Assembly (NCBI GenBank): GCA_028679185.1 | Contig: JAJRBZ010000097.1 | Coordinates: 1-41,145, forward strand | Source: Methanoregula sp. | GTDB taxonomy: Archaea; Halobacteriota; Methanomicrobia; Methanomicrobiales; Methanospirillaceae | DNA: 41,145 bases | Direction of reading: 5' to 3' | In this document: positions 9,219 through 17,813 of the stretch, piece by piece | Layout of the letters: each line of letters begins with the position of its first letter | How positions within the stretch are numbered: position 1 is the first letter of the stretch | Notes under the pieces: model-generated | Databases searched by the model: none | What the model saw: only the letters and a program-made list of their open reading frames with translations | What the model was told of the DNA's origin: nothing | Translations under genes and position numbers: made by a program

Positions 9219-9359
9219 ATGGCCATTGATCCTATATGCAAAATGACTGTCGATGAAAAAACTGCAAAGTTCACCAGCGAGTACAATGGAAAAAAGTATT
9301 ATTTCTGCGCCCCCGGCTGTAAAAAGAAATTCGATGCCGAGCCGCAAAAGTATGCGTAA
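9219..9359 (+). CDS. Stand-alone YHS-domain metal-binding peptide
   Basis: A 46-codon gene reads MAIDPICKMTVDEKTAKF, then YNGKKYYFCAPGCKKKF and a short tail. This is a complete YHS domain, with the first Cys in DPICKM and the FCAPGC pair. YHS domains are found fused to the N-terminus of some CopA proteins or as small partners, and are thought to bind or hand over metal. It starts 13 bases after copA in the same direction, so it should be cotranscribed and may act as a copper chaperone. Its small size means automated gene callers may miss it. Confidence 0.85.
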   Translation: MAIDPICKMTVDEKTAKFTSEYNGKKYYFCAPGCKKKFDAEPQKYA

Positions 9360-9511
9360 ATGAACAGGACAGCCATATCCGCGCGATCCTCAATGCTCCA
9401 CTAATTCTCTCTTATTTTGGCCAGACTTTTAGAAAATCTTGATATAAAACAAGATATCACTTTGATCAATCCGGAAAAAACGGATGCAGTAACTAATACA
9501 AGGACGAAAGA

Positions 9512-10114
9512 TTGTCGTTTTCCATTATTGCTCCCGAACTCTACGCATGGGTGGTTCTCCCGCTCCTGATATTCCTTGCCCGGATATGCGATGTGAGCAT
9601 GGAGACAATCCGGGTTATTTATATTTCCAGGGGGATCAAATTTCTCGCACCTGTCATTGCTTTTTTTGAAATTGTTATCTGGCTTCTTGCAATGGAAGTC
9701 GTGATGAGGGACCTGACAAATATTGCAAACTTTCTGGCATTTGCCTTCGGGTTTGCCATGGGCACTTATGTCGGGCTCATAATTGAAGAGAAACTCTCGA
9801 TAGGCATGGTGATCCTGCGGATCATCACAACTGAAAATTCCAATGATGAGATTATCTCATTCATGCAGGCAGAAAATTACGGCATTACTACACTGGATGC
9901 CGCAGGTGCGAGAGGAAATGTCAAGATGATCCTCTCGCTTGTCAATCGTACAGATGTCTCCCCTATCACGGAGCATATCCGGACGATAAATCCGCACGCC
10001 TTCTTCTCTATTGAGGACGTCCGATATGTGAACGAAGGCATCTTCCGCCCAAAAAAACCTAACAGGATCACGGGAATGTTTCATGCACTCGTCCGTCCAA
10101 GGAAGAAAAAATAG
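9512..10114 (+). CDS. UPF0316-type membrane protein (DUF5698/DUF2179)
   Basis: This is a 200-residue protein with three N-terminal hydrophobic segments (roughly residues 10-35, 45-62 and 70-92), then a soluble DUF2179-like domain with EEKLSIGMVILRIIT and FSIEDVRYVNEG. The order matches the UPF0316 family, whose role is not established. DUF2179 domains are thought to sense a ligand. The start is a TTG giving MSFSIIAPELY, and no ATG in this frame precedes the conserved region. It stands alone between the copA-YHS pair and ferritin. The C-terminus is very basic (VRPRKKK). Confidence 0.85.
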   Translation: MSFSIIAPELYAWVVLPLLIFLARICDVSMETIRVIYISRGIKFLAPVIAFFEIVIWLLAMEVVMRDLTNIANFLAFAFGFAMGTYVGLIIEEKLSIGMVILRIITTENSNDEIISFMQAENYGITTLDAAGARGNVKMILSLVNRTDVSPITEHIRTINPHAFFSIEDVRYVNEGIFRPKKPNRITGMFHALVRPRKKK

Positions 10115-10197
10115 CGATTTCCTTTTGGTCAGAATATTTCCCGATACAAAAGCATTATTAAACGAAAAACCAATTATCGATTAAAAGAGGATTAAAA

Positions 10198-10686
10198 ATG
10201 ATTTCCAAGACCATGGAACAAGCCCTTAACAAACAGGTTAACCGTGAATTCTATTCGGCTTACCTGTACCTTGCGATGTCTTCGTATTTCGAAACCGTTA
10301 ACATGAAAGGATTTGCGCACTGGATGCGAATACAGGCAAAAGAGGAGCAGGTTCATGCCGTAAAGATCTACGACTATATTATTGCCAGAGGTGGAAAAGT
10401 CAATCTGCTTGATATCGAAGCACCCAAAGCAAAATGGTCTTCTGCCGGTAAAGTATTTGAGGAAGTGTATGCCCATGAGCAGAAAGTCACTGCTATGATC
10501 AACAGCCTTGTTGACCTTGCTATTAAGGAAAAAGATCACGCGTCATTTGAGATGCTCCAGTGGTTCGTCAAAGAACAGGTAGAAGAAGAAGAGCACTCGA
10601 GCACTATTCTTGCACAGGTACAGTGCATAGGAGATATTCCCGGCCACCTGTTCTGTCTTGACCATCAGCTCGGAAAGCGGGAATAG
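10198..10686 (+). CDS. ftn: Ferritin (non-haem, iron storage)
   Basis: This is a prokaryotic-type ferritin of 162 residues, the usual length for a four-helix subunit of the 24-mer. The ferroxidase ligands are in the canonical positions: Glu17, Glu50, His53, Glu94, Gln127 and Glu130. It should oxidise Fe(II) and store ferric mineral in the cytoplasm, limiting iron-driven oxidative damage. An AGAGG ribosome site precedes the ATG at short distance, and the upstream 50 bases are AT-rich. It is a single-gene unit. A regulatory motif is not obvious. Confidence 0.94.
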   Translation: MISKTMEQALNKQVNREFYSAYLYLAMSSYFETVNMKGFAHWMRIQAKEEQVHAVKIYDYIIARGGKVNLLDIEAPKAKWSSAGKVFEEVYAHEQKVTAMINSLVDLAIKEKDHASFEMLQWFVKEQVEEEEHSSTILAQVQCIGDIPGHLFCLDHQLGKRE

Positions 10687-10734
10687 ATAGTATCTTTTTA
10701 TTTTTTATTGGTATACACAAAGGTTGGTCAGTCT

Positions 10735-12111
10735 ATGTTGTCAGTCCTTGTTATCGATGACCAGAAATCACTGCTTGAGGTAATTTCCCCGTTACTTGAA
10801 CGTTACGGTAACATGCATGTGAAAACAGCACTTACTGCAAAAGAAGCCCTCGACCTCGTGATGAACAGCACGTTCGATGCAATGATTGTTGATTATGACC
10901 TGCCAGAGATCAACGGGATTGATTTTTTAAAGATTATACGTGCAAAGGGAATAACCACACCCATTATCATTTTTACCGGGGTAGGTCGGGAATATGCCGC
11001 AATTGAGGCCCTTAATAACGGTGCGGATTTTTTCTTAAAAAAAGGCGAGGATGTCCAGTCTCAGCTTCTCGAAATGGTCCACATGATCCGCCGGGCGGTT
11101 GACCGGCGTACCATTGGAAGAGGACCGGGTACTACACAGACGATCCTCATTGAGGCGATCAACTTTTTTCATGAACCGGCATATGTCATAGATCGCGAAG
11201 GTACTGTAATTGCATGGAATGACGGAATGGCAGCCCTGACGGGAATCCGACAGGAAAACATGCTTGGGAAGGGAGATTGGGAATACTCTGTTCCTTTGTT
11301 CGGGCACCGGGCACCGATGCTCAGCGATCTCATTTTTCAGAATGATGCAGCACTCCTTGAAAACAACTATTCAGTTATTGAAAAAGGGAAGGGGTCAATT
11401 ACTGCATGGACAAAGGCAACTCCTGAAGAGGGGCGTCAAACCGTATTATGGATGAAGTCAACTGCACTCTATGACGGCAAAGGTGCATTCATCGGTGTAA
11501 TGGGGAAAGTACGGGATATGACTGAAGAATTGGGATCTGAGCTTTTACACAAACCTGTTCAATCTCTCTTATCTGCAGAGTCTTTAGTCTCTGGACCGTC
11601 TTCTGATGTTGGCTTGTTCGATAAGATACTGGGGAAAGCAAAAACCAATTACAGGAAGGGAATACATCTCTCATTCCGCGAAGGGAAATATGCTGAGGCG
11701 ATCCCCTATTTTGACCGGGCTCTGGATATCGATCCTCTGCTGGCATATGTGTGGCATGACAGAGGTGTATGTTTCAGGGAACTGGGCCGTGAGGTTGAGG
11801 CACTCAGGAATTTTGAAAATGCTGTCGAACTCGCACCCGATGATGAAGAGTTTGTTTTTTCCCGGGCCGAGATGCTTAAAACGATTGGAATTCTGCGCCA
11901 ACGCCAGGATCTTATTTCATCGGCAGTCCAGATCCTGAATCAAATCGTCGAGAAAAACCCTGACCATGCTGAAGCCTGGAACAGTCTTGGGATCTGTTCC
12001 AAAGAACTGGGAAAAGAATTCCTGTCACGCCAGTATTTTGAAAAGTCCGGTGAATTAATCAAGATGGGAAAAAACAGGAAAAAAACCCGTAATCTTGATC
12101 TAATTGCCTGA
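10735..12111 (+). CDS. Response regulator with PAS and TPR domains
   Basis: This is a 458-residue signalling protein. A CheY-like receiver domain comes first, with the acidic pair in VIDDQ, phospho-acceptor Asp53 in VDYDLP, Thr in IIIFTGV and Lys in FFLKKGED. A PAS domain follows from about residue 140 (FHEPAYVIDREGTVIAWNDGM), and three or more TPR-like repeats occupy about 300-440 (GKYAEAIPYFDRALDIDP, AEAWNSLGICSKELG). There is no DNA-binding or kinase domain, so output is presumably protein-protein contact through the TPRs. A TTG 27 bases upstream is in frame, but the ATG keeps the receiver at normal length. No kinase gene is adjacent. Confidence 0.85.
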   Translation: MLSVLVIDDQKSLLEVISPLLERYGNMHVKTALTAKEALDLVMNSTFDAMIVDYDLPEINGIDFLKIIRAKGITTPIIIFTGVGREYAAIEALNNGADFFLKKGEDVQSQLLEMVHMIRRAVDRRTIGRGPGTTQTILIEAINFFHEPAYVIDREGTVIAWNDGMAALTGIRQENMLGKGDWEYSVPLFGHRAPMLSDLIFQNDAALLENNYSVIEKGKGSITAWTKATPEEGRQTVLWMKSTALYDGKGAFIGVMGKVRDMTEELGSELLHKPVQSLLSAESLVSGPSSDVGLFDKILGKAKTNYRKGIHLSFREGKYAEAIPYFDRALDIDPLLAYVWHDRGVCFRELGREVEALRNFENAVELAPDDEEFVFSRAEMLKTIGILRQRQDLISSAVQILNQIVEKNPDHAEAWNSLGICSKELGKEFLSRQYFEKSGELIKMGKNRKKTRNLDLIA

Positions 12112-12172
12112 CCGGGTATCAATAGCTTTTACATGGTTCCCGTAGATACTCTGTTTTTAATGGTGAATAGTA

Positions 12173-13279
12173 ATGAAAAGTCCGGTCTATTTTGCTGGTC
12201 TCCGGGCGTATTCGGATCAGGAGAGCACGACCATAAAAGTGCAGCGGCTCTTTGATCTGGCCGGGTTTTCGGGTGTTATTACACCCCATGACAGAACCGC
12301 TGTTAAACTCCATTTTGGTGAGCAGGGAAATGATGGTTATATCAGTCCGGTCTACGTCAGGCAGGTTGTTGATAAGATAAAAACCTGCGGGGCGCTCCCA
12401 TTCCTGACCGATACCAGCACGCTCTATCTTGGCAGCCGGTCAAATGCAGTGGATCATATAACCACTGCAATTCTTCACGGATTTGACTTTGCTGTAACAG
12501 GTGCCCCGATAATTATTGCCGACGGGCTCTTTGGAAAGAATGTGGCACAGGTAAAAATTGAGAGAAAACATTTTAATACCGTTATTATCGCCGGTGATAT
12601 CGCCCTGGCAGACAGCATGATCGTAATGAGCCATTTCAAGGGCCATATAGTATCAGGATTTGGCGGTGCAATAAAAAATCTTGCAATGGGTTGTGCACCT
12701 CCTGAGGGCAAAAGAGCACAACACTATGCCCGCCCGTTCACTATTCCGGATCGTTGCTCCGGATGCGGAGCTTGTGCTGAAATCTGCCCGGAAACAGCAA
12801 TTACAATTGAAAAAGAGAGAACGGTAATTCATCGGGATCTTTGTATAGGGTGTTTTGAGTGTATGCATGTATGCCCGGAACACGCGATAGATATTGATTG
12901 GGAAACTGAGATTCCGGTTTTTATGGAACGAATGGTCGAGTATGCATATGGTGCAGTCAAAGGCAAAGAGAATAAAGTGGGGTACATAAATTTTCTAATC
13001 AGGATCACTCCAGACTGTGACTGTTTCCCATTCAGCGACACACCTATCGTCCCGGATATCGGTATTCTGGCATCGAAAGATCCGGTTGCGATAGATGCAG
13101 CAAGTTTCGATCTTGTGAACCAGCAGACCGGATTTACCGAATCTCTCCTCGCCGCACATCATCATAAAGGAGAAGACAAGTTTAAAGGAGTTCATGCTCA
13201 GACTGATGGATTCAGGCAGGTGAAATATGCAGAAGAGATTGGAATGGGAAATAGCATGTACGATCTAATTGTTATCTGA
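12173..13279 (+). CDS. DUF362 protein with two 4Fe-4S ferredoxin motifs
   Basis: This is a 368-residue cytoplasmic iron-sulfur protein. The N-terminal and C-terminal parts match the DUF362 pattern (VKLHFGEQGNDGYISP, HFKGHIVSGFGGAIKNLAMG, SKDPVAIDAASFDLVN). A ferredoxin insert at about residues 188-245 carries CSGCGACAEICP and CIGCFECMHVCP, enough for two [4Fe-4S] clusters. Proteins of this type are common in methanogens and anaerobic bacteria; their reaction is unknown, and redox chemistry is likely from the clusters. A GGTGA ribosome site lies eight bases before the ATG. It is transcribed alone, with about 240 non-coding bases after it. Confidence 0.85.
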   Translation: MKSPVYFAGLRAYSDQESTTIKVQRLFDLAGFSGVITPHDRTAVKLHFGEQGNDGYISPVYVRQVVDKIKTCGALPFLTDTSTLYLGSRSNAVDHITTAILHGFDFAVTGAPIIIADGLFGKNVAQVKIERKHFNTVIIAGDIALADSMIVMSHFKGHIVSGFGGAIKNLAMGCAPPEGKRAQHYARPFTIPDRCSGCGACAEICPETAITIEKERTVIHRDLCIGCFECMHVCPEHAIDIDWETEIPVFMERMVEYAYGAVKGKENKVGYINFLIRITPDCDCFPFSDTPIVPDIGILASKDPVAIDAASFDLVNQQTGFTESLLAAHHHKGEDKFKGVHAQTDGFRQVKYAEEIGMGNSMYDLIVI

Positions 13280-13328
13280 TCATCTGGTCATTTAAAAAAA
13301 TTTAATTATTTCCTGATTTTTAATCATG

Positions 13329-13342
13329 ATTTTCCGGAAAAT
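13329..13342. repeat. Perfect 14-base palindrome ATTTTCC-GGAAAAT
   Basis: The palindrome lies about 40 bases upstream of the TATA-like box of the glutamate-synthase-like gene, or just after the DUF362 gene. It could be part of a terminator or an upstream operator. Confidence 0.3.
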
Positions 13343-13382
13343 GCGTCGAAACATATTGCTATCGCATCATAAAAACCGTAAG

Positions 13383-13464
13383 GTTTAAAATATGGTGGAA
13401 AGCAAGCGCTTATTAGTGAACGAGTTTTAAATCATTTAGTTTGAGATCGATTTTTCGCTCAAAC
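13383..13464 (+). promoter_or_regulatory. Promoter, operator-like site and leader hairpin of the glutamate-synthase-like gene
   Basis: A TATA-like tttaaaatat is at 13383-13392. At 13417-13430, where transcription should start, TGAACGAGTTTTAA matches 11 of 14 bases of the first palindrome found before the other glutamate synthase operon. It is preceded by ATTAG, as the second palindrome there is. A hairpin of GTTTGAG with CTCAAAC (13439-13464, 12-base loop) would lie in the mRNA leader. A TGGAGTG ribosome site precedes the ATG. Confidence 0.45.
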
Positions 13465-13516
13465 CCTATCTTCGTCAGAATCGAAGGTTATCCAGGTAAT
13501 ACAATGGAGTGTATAC

Positions 13517-15106
13517 ATGAATCTTAGACGGCCAAATGCAAACGAAGCAACGGGAACGGTAAACCGTTCGCGGGATGTTGCCCCGTGTTCAGGCATCTGT
13601 ACCCGCTGTATAGACGGATGCAAAGGCAGCTGTGAGATCTGGTTATCATCGTTCAGGGGCAGGGAGGTTCTCTATCCTGGTCCATTTGGTGAGATCACCG
13701 CAGGTGCCGACAAGAACTATCCGATTGACTATTCGCATCTCAATATTCAGGGGTATGCAGTCGGTGCAAAGGGACTTCCTGAAGGAGTCGAAGCCGGTCC
13801 GGACACGGCGGTCTTCTCAACCGTGGACACCGAGACCGAGTACGGGTGGGACAAGAAGGTGAGGATGCGCCTGCCAATCTTCACGGGAGCTCTCGGATCG
13901 ACCGAAATAGCACGGGTGAACTGGGAACATTTTGCTATTGGTGCAGCTATTTCCGGGATCACCTGTGTCTGCGGTGAAAACGTCTGCGGTATTGATCCAG
14001 GCCTGAAGCGAGATGCGAAGGGTAAGGTGACCGAGTCACCCGAGATGGACCGCCGTATTAACATCTATAAAAAATTCTACGACGGCTTTGGAGAAATGCT
14101 TGTCCAGATGAATGTCGAAGACACCCGGCTTGGAACTGCAGAATATGTCGCGAGCAAGCACAACCTGGACACCATCGAGCTCAAGTGGGGCCAGGGAGCC
14201 AAGTGTATCGGTGGTGAGATCAAGGTCAAGTCACTCGAGCGCGCAATCGAGCTCAAGAAACGAGGATATATCGTTCTGCCCGATCCGACTCTCAAAGAGA
14301 ACGAGATTGCATTCAAAGCAGGAGCAATAAAGGAATTCGAACGCCATTCCCGGCTCGGTTTTGTCACCAAAGAAGGTTTCCTTGAAGAAGTTGACCGGCT
14401 GCGTGATATCGGATTCAAGCGGGTTACCTTAAAGACCGGTGCGTACTCCATGGTTGAACTGGCAATGGCCATCCGGTATAGTTCCGAGGCAAAGATCGAC
14501 CTGCTGACTATCGATGGTGCACCGGGCGGAACCGGTATGAGCCCGTGGCCGATGATGAACGAATGGGGTATACCCACGTTCTACCTGCAGTCACTTGCGT
14601 ACGAGTTTGCGTGCAAGCTGGACAAGAAAGGCTTCCGGGTACCTGACCTCGCGATAGCAGGCGGGTTCTCTGATGAACCTGGCGTATTCAAGGCACTGGC
14701 AATGGGCACCCCGTATTTCAAGGCAGTCTGTATGGGCAGGGGACTCATGATCCCCGGTATGGTTGGAAAGAATATTGAGAAGTGGATTAAAGAAGGCGAT
14801 CTGCCCAAGACTGTATCGAAGTATGGTAACAATATCGAAGAGATTTTTGTGTGTTATGAAGATCTCAAGGAAAAGTATGGCGCACGCATGAAAGATATCC
14901 CAATGGGTGCAGTCGGTATCTATACATACACCCAGAAATTCAGGACCGGTCTCCAGCAGATCATGGCCGGCAGCAGGAATTTCCGTCTATCGACCTTATC
15001 ACGGGATGACCTGATGGCACTCACGCCGGAAGCAGCAGAAGTATCCGGCATAGACTATGTCATGGGTGCACGGTACGATGAGGCAATGGGTGCTCTGCTG
15101 GACTAA
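13517..15106 (+). CDS. Glutamate-synthase-like FMN protein with Cys-rich N-terminus
   Basis: This 529-residue protein is related to the central FMN-binding TIM barrel of glutamate synthase. The substrate and FMN regions show as ELKWGQGAKCIGG and TIDGAPGGTGMSPWP, then AIAGGFSDEPGVFKALAMG. The usual 3Fe-4S ligand run of the barrel (as seen in the second paralogue at 22.3-23.8 kb) is absent. Instead a Cys-rich N-terminus, CSGICTRCIDGCKGSC at about residues 23-38, offers six cysteines for a different cluster. There is no ferredoxin or amidotransferase domain. It is annotated as glutamate synthase in many archaea, but the missing cluster makes that uncertain. It stands alone between its own promoter and a hairpin terminator. 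The nitrogen-gene neighbourhood favours a role in amino transfer. Confidence 0.8.
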   Translation: MNLRRPNANEATGTVNRSRDVAPCSGICTRCIDGCKGSCEIWLSSFRGREVLYPGPFGEITAGADKNYPIDYSHLNIQGYAVGAKGLPEGVEAGPDTAVFSTVDTETEYGWDKKVRMRLPIFTGALGSTEIARVNWEHFAIGAAISGITCVCGENVCGIDPGLKRDAKGKVTESPEMDRRINIYKKFYDGFGEMLVQMNVEDTRLGTAEYVASKHNLDTIELKWGQGAKCIGGEIKVKSLERAIELKKRGYIVLPDPTLKENEIAFKAGAIKEFERHSRLGFVTKEGFLEEVDRLRDIGFKRVTLKTGAYSMVELAMAIRYSSEAKIDLLTIDGAPGGTGMSPWPMMNEWGIPTFYLQSLAYEFACKLDKKGFRVPDLAIAGGFSDEPGVFKALAMGTPYFKAVCMGRGLMIPGMVGKNIEKWIKEGDLPKTVSKYGNNIEEIFVCYEDLKEKYGARMKDIPMGAVGIYTYTQKFRTGLQQIMAGSRNFRLSTLSRDDLMALTPEAAEVSGIDYVMGARYDEAMGALLD

Positions 15107-15135
15107 AATGTATCCTGGACAATCGAACTGCCTGT

Positions 15136-15158
15136 GGGAAAAATTTCCCTGTTTTTTT
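15136..15158 (+). terminator. Hairpin GGGAAA/TTTCCC plus T-run
   Basis: Six-base arms with a two-base loop are followed by seven T residues, 30 bases after the stop of the glutamate-synthase-like gene. The same core with two changes, TGTGGGAANNATTTCCCTG, recurs after the KTSC gene at 32.4 kb. Confidence 0.65.
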
Positions 15159-15168
15159 AATTCCCCGA

Positions 15169-16317
15169 TTATTTCTTTTTCTGTCCGGCGACAGTGAATG
15201 ATTCCAGCAACTGGTGAGTGATCCGCGTTCCAAGAGTCGGCTGAATTGCTTCAAGCCAGAGAAAAAAACCAACTTTAGACGGGGTTGGACGTTCAAATTT
15301 AAAATGACCGTCTTTTGACTGGATCATTTTATGGTACTCTTTTTTCTGACGGGAACGAAGGTAAATAATCAGTTCATAATTAGGCAGATCTGTTGCGATG
15401 ATTGCTTTTGAATAATACTTTGAAAAATCATCAGACTCAATCTTTTTGCTTTTCACCATCAAACCATAGGTATCAGACAGTAACCTGACAGACTGAGGAA
15501 ATAATCCACCATAGAGGACTTTTTTTACCAGTTGTCCGGTCTGGCTGGTTATCTCGGGGGTTTTTCTTCCACCCCCTTTTGCGATCTCGCAAAAGATCTG
15601 GGTTCTCACTTCATCATGATACCGCTTATAATCAAATGGATGTTTCAGCGCAATATCAGTTGCAGCAATCAATTTGGGGTGATTATACGGATTGTTATAC
15701 AGAATCCTTGGACGGTAATGTTTAAGGATTGATTTTATCTCGTCACAGGAACTGGTATGAATAATTGCATTGGTTTTATCTTTTGCAAGCCTCTTTACAA
15801 CAGAATAGTTGGAAAGGTCAAAAGATGAAACGAGGAGAAAAGGAGTGTTCTTCTGGTTGTAAAGGTACCCGATGAGTCGTTTCTTGAATGCAATTTCCTG
15901 TTCAAACTCTTTTAAATCCGAAGGAGACGTCACTACTTCGGCAAACGCGATATTGTTATCCGAATCAACCAGCAGCATATCAAATTCCGCAAGATCCTGA
16001 CCATTGCCCCGGATCGTTATGTCGCCATGTTTCGAATAAAAAAGACCGTTCTGTCCGAGTTTAACATCTTCCCGTCCCCGGGGGGCATCCGCGCCTTTCC
16101 GGGCGAGATATTTAATACTGCCTGATTTCTTTGAGATATCCAAAAACATCTCATAGACAATTGCTTCAAACCACCTGCCCTCCGCAGTTCGCATCGGTTC
16201 GATATCAGGGGAAAAAAGTTTTTTTCGCTCAATCTTGTTCATATGACGCGTGGCATTTAGGGCAATGGCTGCGTTGGGTTTAAAATTTTTAAAATTTGCT
16301 GATAGCCATGGGATCAT
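15169..16317 (-). CDS. Uncharacterised protein, possible PD-(D/E)xK nuclease fold
   Basis: I do not recognise a named family. The N-terminal half has the layout of restriction-endonuclease-like folds: a helix with EGRWFEAIVYEMF, then the strand pair EFDMLLVDSDNNIAFAEVVTS, where Asp and Glu fall as in a PD-(D/E)xK core. The usual Lys is replaced (EVV), so catalysis is doubtful. A long helical stretch follows. The C-terminal half has no motif I can name and ends in a basic GQKKK. The start may be the ATG of MNKIERKK (16242), because the longer version places AT-rich, promoter-like sequence inside the coding region. It is convergent with the preceding gene and divergent from the next. Confidence 0.65.
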   Translation of the reverse strand: MIPWLSANFKNFKPNAAIALNATRHMNKIERKKLFSPDIEPMRTAEGRWFEAIVYEMFLDISKKSGSIKYLARKGADAPRGREDVKLGQNGLFYSKHGDITIRGNGQDLAEFDMLLVDSDNNIAFAEVVTSPSDLKEFEQEIAFKKRLIGYLYNQKNTPFLLVSSFDLSNYSVVKRLAKDKTNAIIHTSSCDEIKSILKHYRPRILYNNPYNHPKLIAATDIALKHPFDYKRYHDEVRTQIFCEIAKGGGRKTPEITSQTGQLVKKVLYGGLFPQSVRLLSDTYGLMVKSKKIESDDFSKYYSKAIIATDLPNYELIIYLRSRQKKEYHKMIQSKDGHFKFERPTPSKVGFFLWLEAIQPTLGTRITHQLLESFTVAGQKKK

Positions 16318-16491
16318 AATCGCAGTATAGGATTTCAGCCCCCATTGTAAATAACAATCTGCTTTTGTTTCATTCTCAAATAAATATTATCTGATAATAA
16401 ACTATATATATCATAGAAAGATACTTCCTTCGTACCTTAGCTATGTGAAAATACACATGGCAAGGGAGAGAAAATCGAGGGGGTCTGAAAA

Positions 16492-16848
16492 ATGCCAAAA
16501 GCAAGGAAAATAACCGGCACGGCTCCACTGCCACAGTATATAATGCCGGATGAATCGGAACCTGAATACGAGCTTATCCTGGAACAATTGCAGGAGTATC
16601 GCAATTCCCTGATTGGTTCGTCATATTACTATATCAGATCAGGTAATGAACGCAGCTGCCTGTGCAGGATTGTGCATGGTGGTGGCAAGGTTTTTTTCCA
16701 TGAAGTGGTGGATCATCACAAACATGGGATCAGTGATGAAGATATCGATGAGTCTGTGAGACGGGATACCGGATCCTATACCTTACCGGGCTTTTACTCC
16801 CTTTCACCACACGTTGAACAGAAATTGCGTGTTTTGTACGATATTTAA
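16492..16848 (+). CDS. Small uncharacterised protein (118 aa)
   Basis: No family is recognised. The protein starts with a basic PKARK tail, has an acidic helix (EPEYELILEQLQEYRN), two neighbouring cysteines in SCLCRI and a His-rich run VVDHHKHG around residue 75, which might bind metal. A GAGGGGG ribosome site lies about six bases before the ATG, and an aactatatatat TATA-like stretch is about 90 bases upstream, so expression is likely. It is followed at 64 bases by a DUF6448-like gene in the same direction; the two may form one unit. Confidence 0.65.
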   Translation: MPKARKITGTAPLPQYIMPDESEPEYELILEQLQEYRNSLIGSSYYYIRSGNERSCLCRIVHGGGKVFFHEVVDHHKHGISDEDIDESVRRDTGSYTLPGFYSLSPHVEQKLRVLYDI

Positions 16849-16912
16849 TCCATTTTTTTGGGAATGCAAAAAAATCTGCGTTATCTGATGAAAAAAAAGA
16901 GGCGTATAAAAT

Positions 16913-17434
16913 ATGGTGCAGCATTACAATTCAGAAAACGGACCTGTAATAATAGCAGCAAAAAAAGCCCTGGAGACAGGCAATCCTAATTATGTCCTGA
17001 TCTGGATTCCGGAAGAATCGGAAAATACACTGAAAAATCTATTGGAGAAAACATTCTGTGAAAGAAGTACCCGAAAGAATATTCAGAACCGTGGCATTGA
17101 CTGGTATTTCGAGTCTGTGAACCGGTTGCATTTCACCTGTAGATGGCCACATTGTCCTGGCATGACGTCCGATGGATCAGATATGAAAATGATTGTTTCG
17201 ATGGTGGAAAGAGCGTTTGAAACCGGCAATTGCGAGGAAATATGCGGCGTTCTCCCAATTGCGCATACTGCAGAGGTAAAACTCCGTTTTCACAATGTTA
17301 TGAATAAGAGAAACTATACTGTGGATGATATCGCAGCTGGTCGTGCCTATGTATCAGCTTTCATTGCTTTCATCGCATATCTGCATAACCTTTCCTCAGT
17401 CAATCCTGAAGAATCAGATCATACATTGCATTAA
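16913..17434 (+). CDS. DUF6448-like protein
   Basis: This is a 173-residue protein with the pattern of DUF6448: GPVIIAAKKALETGNPNYVLIWIPE near the start, a mirrored second half with MVERAFETGN, then LRFHNVMNKRNYTVDDIAAGRAYVSAFIAFIAYLH. Bacterial members usually have a signal peptide and an N-terminal His-Cys-Asp metal-like site. Here the signal peptide is missing and the corresponding residues read QHYNSENGP. It is therefore probably cytoplasmic and may have lost that site. The function of the family is unknown. The gene is convergent with glnK. Confidence 0.75.
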   Translation: MVQHYNSENGPVIIAAKKALETGNPNYVLIWIPEESENTLKNLLEKTFCERSTRKNIQNRGIDWYFESVNRLHFTCRWPHCPGMTSDGSDMKMIVSMVERAFETGNCEEICGVLPIAHTAEVKLRFHNVMNKRNYTVDDIAAGRAYVSAFIAFIAYLHNLSSVNPEESDHTLH

Positions 17435-17468
17435 AAAAATGATAGGCAGGTGTAGGTTTTTCCACTAT

Positions 17469-17813
<345 letters not shown>

